A stretch of DNA of 64,000 bases from Pontederia crassipes. Lineage: Eukaryota; Streptophyta; Magnoliopsida; Commelinales; Pontederiaceae. The notes under the pieces were generated by a model. It did no database searches, was not told the DNA's origin, and saw only the letters and a list, made by a program, of their open reading frames with translations. Position 1 is the stretch's first letter; each line of letters opens with the position of its first letter. Location: the NCBI GenBank assembly GCA_030549335.1, contig CM060193.1, forward strand, positions 50,149,683 through 50,213,682, read 5' to 3'. Of the stretch, positions 40,201 to 52,200 are shown piece after piece. The position numbers and the translations under genes are program-made.

Positions 40201-43200
40201 CAGCCAAGAGCAAACCCTAGGCCCGAAGAACGGTGTTCTATTGCACCGTGCAAGTATCGCCGGTTCAAGTGGACGATAATCGACAAATAAACTACCAGGA
40301 ATCCACCAGCACCTTAGAAGAAATCCAAGGCCAAGATCGTGCGTACACGAACTCAGAAATTCAGAAACCTCTGAACTGGAACTTTAATTAAAAAGATAAA
40401 GATGTTTTTAACTCTTACGAGTCTTATGATAGACATGAACATGGATCGACGAATATAGAGCGGAATGACGTCTTATGATCCATGTAGCCGACTCCACCTA
40501 GTGGGATAAGGCTTTGTTGTTGTTGTTGTTGTTGTTGTAACTCTTACGAGTCAGACCAATATATAGGGACTCACAACTTGCAATACTATTAGTACTAGGA
40601 CTCCTATAGCAAAAGGAAAACAGAATCCCACCAGCATTAGGACTCTTATAACCTAACAGAAATAAACTAATAGGAAATAACAATCCTAATAGCATTAGGA
40701 CTCCTAAGAAAAATAAACTAAAAAGGAAATAACAATCCTGTCAGCATTAGGACTCCTAAAAAAAATAAACTAAAAAGGAAATAACAATCCTATCAGCATT
40801 AGGACTCCTAACAGATTCGTCAAATCTGAATCAAACTAAGTTGATGACTATTAAAATTCTGTACAGCAGCAGAATTCTCTCTTTTCTTCTCAACAGGATC
40901 TACATCAGGCTCCCCTGCTTGAAAAGAGCTCGACCCCGAGCTCGGTAATAGCAAATCCGGTGGATGGTACATAAAGATATCTGAAAAATTGACGATAGAT
41001 GAAATTCCTAAGTCTGCTGGCAGGTCGATGATATAAGCATTATCATTGATACGCTTCAAAACTTTGCAAGGACCAAACTTCTTGTTCATTAATTTATGAT
41101 AAGAACCCTTGTCAGCACGCTCCTTATACTTAGCATTAGATTCTTCCAACTTCTTCTTGGTTTCTTCATGGATATGTTGGATACGCTCAGCCATATTGTC
41201 AACAGCAATACTTTTGCGCAAAGTTTCAGGTAAATTGATGAGGTCTACGACCTGGCGAGGCATTCTATCATAAACAATTTCAAACAGTAACATGTCATCC
41301 AATCTAGGAATTGAAAATCTATACTTGATTGTGATCTTGTTTATAGCTCTACTATCAACACACATTCTCCATGTGCCATCTTTTTTTGTGCAAGGAGTGC
41401 TGGTATTGCGCATGGACTCATCTTTTCTCGAACAAATCCTTTCTTTATTAATTCATCCACTTGATTTTGTAAAATCTGATTTTCTTTTGGACTTAATCGG
41501 TAGTGGGGAAGGTTTGGAAGACTTGAACCTAGTATTAGATTAATATGATGTCGAATGTCTCGCATGGGAGGTAATCCCTCAGGTAATTCTTCAGGAGTGA
41601 TGTCTTTGAATTTTGAAATTAAATTTTGGATTGCCTCTATAGTGTGTTCTTGATCTGGAGGAACCTCCCCTATGCACATAAGTGCAAAAGCCTTTCCACG
41701 GTCTTTTACCTCAAAAATGAACTCATCTGCCCGTTCAATCTAGTAGTCATTCTTCAAGCTATTTTCTTTAATTACTGAATCATGTTGTATGGTAATAAAG
41801 AGATGTGTTTTCCATCTTTAGAAAACTTGTAGATGTTGTCTTGTCCTAGATGGGTTGCATTAACATCAAATTGCCAAGGACGACCCAAGATGATGTGGCT
41901 TGCATCCATATCCAATACATCACATGTGACCACATCCTTATAACTCTTGCCAATTGATAAAGATACCTTACACAATTGTGTAACTTCTTTGTTAGTGCCT
42001 TTACTAATCCAACTAACTCTACATGGTGAAGGATGAGGTTCTGTTTTCAATTCCAATGCGTCCACCATTTTTTTTGAAACTATGTTTTCAAAGCTCCCAC
42101 TATCAATAATGACTTTACAAAGTTTACCTTTCATTGTGCAACGGGTTCGGAATATTTCATGTCGCCGTGGGTACTCTTGTTTCCTAGGCATTAATAATAG
42201 GAGTTGCACGACACTCGAGAGATGTTCTCCATCTTCATCAGCCCAGGTTTCTTCTTCAATATCATATTCATCATTAACCTCTTGATCATCATTTTCTTCT
42301 TCATCCTCTATTATTCGTGCTGAATGGAGTGTTGGACGTTGTGGGCACTCATTGGATCGGTGACCTAATTGTCTGCAACGATAGCAAACAATAGAATTGG
42401 ACTTCCCATATGAGTTAGAAGTCCTCTTAGCATTATCAGCACCCGCAGGTTTTGGTTTAGAGCTGGCTGGTAAGCTTTTGTCAGCACTTTCAACCTCTTC
42501 AATTGCAGGAAGTTTAGATGAATTGCGTGCACTTGCCATCTTACTGGTCTCAGCAGAATGAAATTGTGTCTTAGCTCCTCGTTCTAGTTGACGTTCAGCA
42601 GTTTCTGTCAAGGTGATTGCAATAGCCATGGTGCTAGGAGTCTGCATCTCTACTTTGTCTCTGATGTTAGACATCAAACCATTTAAGTATTGAGCCACTT
42701 GTTGTGGTTCTAGTTCAACTAGGTTGTTGCGAGATGTTAGACGATCGAATTCCATTGTATAGTCCCGCACTAGCCTTCCGCCCTGTCTGCAGTTGTGTAA
42801 CTGCTGTAGAATCTGTTGATAGCTTGTTGGAAGATATCGATCCCACAACATTTGCTTCATTTTCCTCCAACTCCGTATTGGTTGTTTATTTTTCTGCACT
42901 CGCAAAGATTGAATTTGCTCCCACCACGCAGATGCTCCGCATTTTAAACGATATGCCACCAATTTTGCTTGCTTATGTTATGGGATTTCCATGTACTCAA
43001 AGAATCGTTCGACCTCCGAAATCCAATCCAAAAAGTCTTCAATGGGTAGATGACCATTGAAGTGAGGTAATTCCATTTTCATCCTAAAATTAGGTTGTCC
43101 GTGTGCAAAATTTCTTCTTGATTCAACAATTAACTCTTCTTCGCTATCGCTGTCCACTGAAGAAGTGGCTGTTCGTTGTCGTCGATTTTCTTGGGTTGCT

Positions 43201-46200
43201 TCTGGTTGGACACGTGTGTGAATAGGACCTTGATTCGTAAGCAATTTTTCGATGGCAGCAGTAAGGAGATCTACCTTTGCTTGTAATCCTTCAAACTCTT
43301 TTCTAATTGGAATATCAGCTATGATCTCTTCCTCGCTCTGATACAACTTGACGCAGCGTTAAAGATGAATTCGGTATAAAAATTTAAATACAGCCAAGAG
43401 AAAACCCTAGGCCCGATGAATGGTGTTCTATTGCACTGTGCAAGTATGCCTCTAATATGCTTGAAAGATCTGCAGAAAACAAACGTTCGCCGGTTCAAGC
43501 GGACTATAATTGACAAATAAACTAGTAGGAATCCACCAGCACCTTAGAAGAAATCCAAGGCCAAGATCGTGCGTACACGAACTCAGAAATTCAGAAACCT
43601 CTGAACTGGAACTTTAATTAAAAAGATAAAGATGTTTTTAACTCTTACGAGTCAGACCAATATATAGGGACTCACAACTTGCAATACTATTAGTACTAGG
43701 ACTCCTATAGCAAAAGGAAAACAGAATCCCACCAGCATTAGGACTCTTATAACCTAACAGAAATAAACTAATAGGAAATAACAATCCTAATAGCATTAGG
43801 ACTCCTAAGAAAAATAAACTAAAAAGAAAATAACAATCCTATCAGCATTAGGACTCCTAACAGATTCTTCAAATCTGAATCAAACTAAGTTGATGACTAC
43901 TAGAATTCTGTATAACAGCAGAATTCTCTCTTTTCTTCTCAACAGGATCTACATCAAGGACCCCAGCTTATTTTGTGAAAGAAAAAATATTTAACAAATG
44001 TACTATTTTGTCTTTAGAATATACGTAACTTTTTTTCACATCCTTTCTCTGTAATAACATTGAGGACTTTTTAGTCATTTGACTAAAATAATAACTTCTA
44101 AGTTTTCTTTATTTCCAACATGTAACTGCTTATTTTTAAAATTAGCTTCAGCTATTTCATGTCAGTTAAGCCAAACGGGCCCTAGATATGCTTTTTTTAT
44201 ATTGACTTTTTAATATGAAGAGAAAATAGAGGGAATTAGTGCACCATCGGTTGCCACTTTGATATGCTTTGTTGTTGGCTTGATTAATGGGACAGGTTTT
44301 GAACTTACGCTATTTGCATCATTTTTTTTTAAATTCTAAATAATTTTTATGAGTGGTTTTTTGCTTGTAACTTTTGGACTTGTGAGGACTCCAATTCTTA
44401 TGCAGCATCTTTGCTTAGTTCATGAAAGTAGTTTGATTTGCATTCGAGAAACATCAGTGCATTTATTCCAGGTTTATCCATACTGTTGCTTTTGCAAATA
44501 CATGCACTTTTTTCTCAGCTGTCCTCTTTGTTTGTTTTATGCCTTCAGAAAGTAGCAGCTTTTATGCATTTTCATCAGGATATATTTTTTTGTTATTTTC
44601 TTTCTAATTGTTGCGTTATCTTTTCATATTCAGGCCATTGAGGTTGGAGATGTCCCCAGAGGAAGAAATAGTAGCTTCCATGCACTTGGAAATTATTAGG
44701 TAAAACATAATTACTGGATACTTGTGGATTCCATTTCAGAAGCAAACTTCTCTCTCCAGTATGGACAGTTTGTTTTATCACTAATGAACTAGAGGCAGAG
44801 GCATCTTCTGAAAATTGTTTTTGCTGGTCAACTTTAATCTCGTACCTGTAGTTTTTTTTTAATTATGCTGCTCCTTGTACCATATATGTAGTTTTTTTAA
44901 TCTCCTCAAAAAAAGAAAAAAAAAGTAGTGTAAAAAAGAAGTCTTAAACTACATGGTTACAAAGCGATATTTTCAGATTAAACCATATATGTAGGTTGCC
45001 CAGTGTTCATTTTGGCTTTAACTTGTGTTAAACTGCTTTCTTGCGAGTAAACACTTTCATATGTTCATTCTACGTTATCCATTTTTCTAACTTGGCCACG
45101 ATATGTAACAAAATGGTCATCTAGATCTTAAACTATTATTATTGGTTTCCCTATTAGCTCACCTATGCTGATGAATTCCTCCCTCCACCACATTGGCACT
45201 CATTGTCAAAATAGATTTCTCTCCTCCACATCATCTTATAAGTCAATAAAAGTCCAAAAAAATGTAGAAAGAAAAAGGAAAAAAGATGGGCGGCAACTCC
45301 TATGGGGCTGTCGCCCGGGTGTCGCCCCCTTGCCGACGGTGGGGGGACAACGCCTCTCTCCTTCAGCTGTCAAATGAGTGTGTGGTGGGTAGGGGTTTAG
45401 GGTTCACTGCCGAGATAAAAGCTGGATGACTGACGACACCTCTCCTTCAGCTGTGAAATGAGTGTGGGGTGGTGGGGTTTGGGGTTCACTGCCCGAGATA
45501 AAAGTTGGATGACTTTTCTTTACAATTAAAGTGACCGAGTTGGGAAGGTGAGTAATGTTGTCAAAATCGCGAGTTGACTCATAGAATTGGACGATTTTAT
45601 GATCTCAGCACAGGAAAATGAGTCAACGCGCGATGAAACTCGTTTTGAGCCAGCACGCGAATCACGTGCTGGCTCGTAAAATCAGTGGGAACGCATCCCG
45701 TTGAGTCCAGCAAGAAATTTTTTTCTTTATCTGAGTTCTGTCACGATGCCCTAATCACTTCTTACTGATGCCCCAAATGCAAACACGAACTGATCCTTCT
45801 TGAAGGTGTTTCGTTGGCTGCTCCACTAGACTATTCCCGTTACCCGAGTTCTATGCCACGATGTCCTTTATCATCAGCTTCTGTTCGCCGCCGCCATTGC
45901 TTGCTGTTGCTGCTAATCGCTGGTGCCGCTTTTGCCTCCGTTGCTCCCTGTCGCTGCTGTTTGCCGCAGCTGTTTCTCACTGTTGCTGCTGGTCGCCGCT
46001 GCCATTGTTGCATTGTTGTTCGCCACTGCTGTCTTTGTTGCTTTTGTAGTTTGCCTATGCTTTCATTAGCCATGCTACTGCAAGAGCTCGCTGCTACCGT
46101 TTGCCATTTTACCTGTAGATATGCCTTTCTTTTCTCCTTCCTCTATCGTCCTCGAAGCTTCTCATGTTCTGTGTTTGCTTATTGATGAGGGAAGAACAGC

Positions 46201-49200
46201 GGCACAGCAGCGGAATTAATTCCTGCGGGTCACCGTAGCAACCTGATACGACTAGCGTATCAAAATTGGCACGCAAAGAAAACGAGACACAAAGGTGTCA
46301 AGAAAACACAGCACGAAACGAATCTGCATTGTAATTTGGAGAACACCAAGAGAAAGAAACAATTGTTTCTAAAAAGTAATATCACCAAATAACTCAGCTA
46401 TAGTGGACCAGTGGTCCTTGTTCGAGTTTGAACTTTCTTAAAATTGGAAACCGAGAGAGCAGAAATAAATTCTTTTTTAAGTTTTATCTAAAATAAGAGG
46501 AAAAACGTACGATATTCCGAGAGCTTTCGTCTTATATTGAGCTTAGTATATTGCATAGTACAATTGATCTACTTCTTTTGTGTGAATCCCCAAACATCTT
46601 AAAAATGCATGCATTTTTAAAATGATTTGGTTGGATTTTAAACCGTGAGATCTTAATTTAACATACGATTGTTTATTATTAATAGGAATCAATATTCTTA
46701 TAATATCTTCAATTTAATTCAATTATAAATCGATTTGGTATCGTCTCCCCTTCCATATGATGTTTTATCCTCGAAGTCTAGATTATTATAAAATGTTCTC
46801 AATCCTCGAAAGCCAGGCGGTTATATCCATCGATCGCAGACAAGGTACCTTTGTAGTGGCATTCCGAAAATTGACATTCGGCGACTGGCATGGAGAGGCG
46901 GTATCACAAGAATGAGTAGCCTTGTCTACGATCATGCTGATCATGCGCTTCGATCATTTTTGGAGGTCGTCATCCGTGATGCAGCTGCTGTCATGGATTT
47001 GGCGAATCGGAAAACACTGACTGCAATGGACATCGTACATGCTCTCAAACATAAAGGGCGGACGTTGTATGGATTTGATCCTTAGTTTGTTTTTGCTTAG
47101 GATTTATTCTCACTGTTCTTTAATAAGGAAAGAGGAAAGTTCCTTCAACTTTGTTTCATTCAGTGAAAGCTAATGTTGTGACTTGTGAACTTTTTGGATA
47201 ATTCTGACTGTCGCCAACATTTTTATAGATCATATTGGAACTATTGGGTATACTTTTGTCGATCTTTCTTTTCTTATTCGATGTACCTTTGCAGAAGTAC
47301 ATCAAATTGTTTTAACCAATTTTCTTCATATGCCATTGTTTGCCACCTCTAAATGCTGATGTCTTGTGTGATGTTGATTACTACAAATCTCTGTCAGCAT
47401 TTATACTGCTTCTATATTTACGTCATAACTTGCACAGATTGGAGAGAGGAAGATCTCTCCATCATTTTCAAAATAAATTTTCAGCATCAGTTGATAAGTG
47501 CTCCTATCAGCTTTTTCGTTTGTTATGGTACTTGCTTGTGTAGGCCTATGCTGTCATCAATAGAGCTATGCCATGCCAGAGTCCACTCGTGGTGCCAATT
47601 AAATAACCAAGTGAGTTTGCTCGATTTCTTTTGATCTCCCCTGTTTCTTTTGTTTTTGCAAAATCTCGTGTGAATATTTTTCTTTTGTTTGCTTTGAGTT
47701 AAATTTTTCTTTAACTCCGCCTATGTTTTATAGCCGGTCCCAAGCCCGGATAAAGGAGGAGGGTTGTGTTAGGCCTCGACAGCCAGCTTAAAACCCTGTC
47801 GAATCTCATGAACATGGATCAACGAATAATGGCGTCGTATGATTCATGTAGCCGACCTCATCTAGTGGGATAAGGCTTTGTTGTTGTTGTTGTTGTTATT
47901 ATGTGTTGGCCCTATTGGGACTTCTTATATAAACCTATTAAAGTTTGGAAAAATTACGCCAAATGCTTTTCAATTTTAACGTTTGATCGGCGATATCTTC
48001 TAACTTCACTTTATAATATGAACGCCCTCCATCTTTTAACTCGTTTCATTCGACACCCTCCTTATTTGCGATCGGTCGTTTCCCGGTCACGGAACTGATG
48101 TGGCCTTGGCACAACGTCTTCTCTCCTCTCCACGTAGATATTGCAATGATGTGACAATATAAAAATTTTAAAAAATAACTAAAAATGCCAAGTCGCTGGA
48201 GGGGCGATCCACCTTCTCTGGCGCATCGACCCTTCTCATTGGAGCCCTCGCCGGAGCTTGGGGGGGGGGGGGAGGGAAGGGAAGCTCCGGTGGACGCTCC
48301 ACCGAGAAGGGCCGGCGCGTCGGAGAAGGAGGGTCGCTCCTCTGACGACGCAAGCAGGTGGGGGGGGGGGGGGGGTATTACCTTAATAAAACTATATTCT
48401 CAATAATCAAACTGAAGTAGCCTAGCATATGTTTATTCACCAATTTTATATTAGAAGCTCAAGCATTTAAAACACAAAACAAAAGCCAACCTGCTTCTCA
48501 AGCTCCTTTGCTCGGGATTCAGCTTCTTGATATCTCCGTTCAGCAAGCCGCAACTTAATAACAGATTCAGATAGATTAGCTTCTTATTCTGCGTGGAAAA
48601 ATCTGTACAATTCTCATTAACTTTATAGCAAACCTTCTCAAGAATACTCCCATTTTCCTCCTGAAGCATATCAAGCTGCAAAAAGAACAAATGATCCATC
48701 AGACACAATTATTTCGCCATAATGGAGTGATGATTGTTTATGATGGATCCATACCTCATCCTGAAGAGCAGAAGCCTGACGCTGAATTCCTGATTCGCCA
48801 GAGTTCAGATGTCCCAGGTCAGCTGGAAATCTGTAGTTTTTTAGTCAGACTTTGTATAGTAAAGTATAAACAAAGTAAGCCTGTGAGTGACCGGCAATCT
48901 ATGAAGAAACTAGCAATAACTAAAATATAATAAAATGGAACTTCAAGATACAGAGGATATCATTTTCACCCATCATCATGATGTAGAAAATCTGTAAGAC
49001 GAAAGAACAGAATGATTTTCACCCATCATCATGATTTTCACCCATCATCATTTTTAGTAAAATTATTGTTAAATAATGCCTTGAATTCTACTTTAACTGA
49101 AAATCTGTTTGGATCCAAAGAAGTAACAGGGAGACTTCGAGAGATGCTTGGACGAGAAGTGCAGGGTCGGAAGGATTCCTACTCCTAGTAGGAATAGGAG

Positions 49201-52200
49201 TCGGCCGGTTTCTGATGTCGAGAAGGACATGGCGGATTCTTGGAGGGCCGAGCTTCCTTCTTGGACCTAGGGGCACTTGGAGTCGAAGATCTACTCCTAG
49301 AAGGGCTGAAGATGTGAAGGGGCCGTCCAGGACTTGTCCTAGTCCGAGTGGGACTAGGACTGGGCGCGTCCGGGCTTGGCAGGGTGCCAGGCAGGAGGCC
49401 TGGCCGAATTGAACTTCAAGATGGACTTTGAAGGGGGCTGGATTCTTCAGGGACTCCAGGAAGTTAGATTTCTACTCCTACTCCAAGGAGGTTTTTCTAG
49501 AGAAGGGGCTTGCATGCCTAGTAGGATTAGGTCCTTAAGTTAGAGTATGAGTTGTTTCTCCAAGGCCCTATAAAAGGACATGTAATCAAGGCTTGTAAGA
49601 CCATCCTGGACAATCCTGGATCAATCTGATCTTGTAATCCTCTTCCGTTTCTTCCATCTAATACAATTCTGCGTCGCCTTAAATTTCTCGGGTTTTCTCG
49701 TGGTGCATAATTTCTCTCGTGCAGAAATCCTAACAAACTGGTATCAGAGCGAGGCTTCATCATCGATCCTCCGTCAGGCGTAGAGATGGCATCGCACAAC
49801 GTAACGTCAAGAAATTTACAGGACGAAATAGTTTCAGTCTCTGGCAGATCAAGATGCGGGCACTTTTGAAATAATAGGGAGTATGGGCGCCGCTCGCGAA
49901 CGTGTAACAAACCGAAGGGAGACTCGAAGGGCAAAGAAAAGGAGTCCGACCTCGCAAGTTTGACGGCACAGGAAGAGAAGGTGCACTCTATGATCCTATT
50001 GTGTCCGACGGACGAGGTGATTATCGAAGTCGCCAATCATGAGACGGCGGCCGGTCTGTGGTCGAAACTTGAGAGTCTCTACATGACCAAGTCTCTGACC
50101 AATAAGTTGCTATTGAAGCAACGTTTGTTCGCCCTCCGCATGCAAGAAGGTACCCCTCTGAAAGATCATCTTGATCAGATGAATACTCTGTTGTTGGAAT
50201 TACGAAAAATAGATGTGAAGATCGAGGATGAAGATGCTGCCCTACTTCTGTTAGTGTCTCTTCTTCTGTCGTACGGAAGAGACAATTACTCTGGAAGAAG
50301 TAAGATCGAGTCTACATACTCGTGAACTTTGTCATAGGGCGTCTGGCAAGGCTGTGGAGATTCAGGCCGCAGGGCTAGTAACAACCACAGAAAAGACAAA
50401 CCTAAAAAGGGTAAGTCGAAGAAGAAGAACATCAATCCGAAGGACATCTGCAACTACTGCAAAGAACCGGGTCACTGGAAGGATTGCCCTAAGAAGAAGA
50501 AGAAAGACACGGTTGCTGCAGTAGCTCACCAGAATAGCGAATCTGATGATGATTTGGCTCTTATGGTATCTGATCAGATATGTTCGGAAGAGAATTGGAT
50601 TCTCGACTCAGGATGTTCTTATCATATGACTCCGCACAGAGAGTGGTTCTCAACTTATCAGAATATTGATGACGAAAACGTCATCATGGGCAATGGTGCA
50701 GCCTGTAAAATAGTTGGAATCAGCTCAATTCATATCAGAACTCGTGACAATCGGGTGAGGACATTGACAGAGGTCCGTCATGTTCCGCAACTGAAGAAAA
50801 ATCTGATATCATTAGGAGTTTTAGACTCCAAAGGATGTCGGATGGATGCCGCAGAAGATGTTCTCACGATCACCAAGGGTGATGTTAAAGTCATGAGAGG
50901 AGTCAGGCAAAAGTCCTTGTATATACTACAAGGCACAGTAATTTCTGGCGTGGCTGCAGTAGGTAGTTCATCCAAATCAGAATCAGAAGCATCTAAGTTG
51001 TAGCACATGCGACTTGGACATATGAGTCAGAAAGGGATGGATATCCTCAACAGACGCAATCTTCTGGATAGTCAGAAGATATCTGAAATCGGATTCTGCA
51101 AGCAGTGTTTTTGGCAAACAAAAACGACATCAATTCAGCAAAGCCGTGCACAAGACGAAGGCAACACTCGATTACATCCACGCTGACTGTTGGGGCCCCT
51201 CTCGTGTTCCATCTCTAGGAGGTTCTAGATACTTCCTATCTGTGATAGATGATTACTCAAGGATGACATGGGTATTCATGATGAAGCACAAGAGCGAGGC
51301 ATTTGAAGCTTTCAAACAATGGAAGACTCTGGTGGAAAATCAGACATCGAGAAAAGTGAAACGTCTTCGTACCGATAACGGCTTGGAGTTCTGTTCGTCT
51401 GACTTTGACCGATTCTGCAAGGATGAAGGCGTTGCCAAACATCACACCGTGTCAGATACACCACAGCAGAATGGTGTAGCAGAACGCATGAACAGAACTC
51501 TTCTGGAGAGGGCACGGTTAATGCTCTCTAATTCTGGACTGAACAAGTCATTCTGGGCTGAGGCTGTTAGCACAGCATGCTACCTTGTCAATCGGAGTCC
51601 TGCAACCGCAATCGATTTGAAGACTCCCATTGAGGTATGGTCAGGAAAACTCGCTGATTATACTAATCTGAAAGTGTTTGGCTGTCCAGCATATTATCAC
51701 GTTAGCAAAGGAAAGCTGGAACCAAGGGCCAAAGAAGGAGTCTTTGTGGGATATGGTGCATGTGTAAATGGCTTCAAAATTTGGTCTCCCTCAGAGCAGA
51801 AGGTTATTCACAGTAGAAATATATCTTTTGATGAGATGTCTATGCTCAAGCAGAAATCAGATGTTGACTGGAGGGTGTCAACAAACAGGTGGAGTTTGGA
51901 TTAACTCCAATTCAGAATGGGCTAGAAGAATCTCATCAGGTTGAACAACCAGAGTCTGAGGAGTAAGCAGAGGAAGCAACGATAAGTCTAGCTGCAGGAC
52001 GTGCTCGCAGGCAAATAGGTCCTCCTAAGCGTTATGGCTTTGAGGACATGGTTGCATATGCATTCCAAGTAGTTGAAGAGGTGGAATCGCCAAATCAAGC
52101 TACAAGGATGCTATCGCATGTGCAAAATCAGAACAGGGATTGGCGGCGGCAGAGAGTGTTAGATATCTGATTGTAGGATTCAATTCAAGGTGGAGATTTG

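Larger units (their letters stand above)
40158..43956 (-). mobile_element. Gypsy-1, internally deleted Ty3/Gypsy element
   Basis: LTRs 40158-40907 (with a SINE inside) and 43349-43956 run TGACGCAGCG...GGATCTACATCA and are nearly identical. AGGAC flanks both sides (40153-40157, 43957-43961). The minus-strand primer-binding site next to the right LTR reads TTGTATCAGAGC. The interior has gag and protease, but most of RT, RNase H and integrase is missing. Confidence 0.9.
35446..44175 (+). mobile_element. MITE-like element in PMS1 intron 7, split by two retroelements
   Basis: Left end TAGGAGTCTGTTTGGCTAAG; right end, read on minus, TAGGGCCCGTTTGGCTTAAC. The pieces are 35446-35501, 40128-40157 and 43962-44175, separated by Copia-1 and Gypsy-1 with their own target duplications. 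Once these are discounted it is about 300 bp. The outer target duplication is unclear. Confidence 0.55.
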
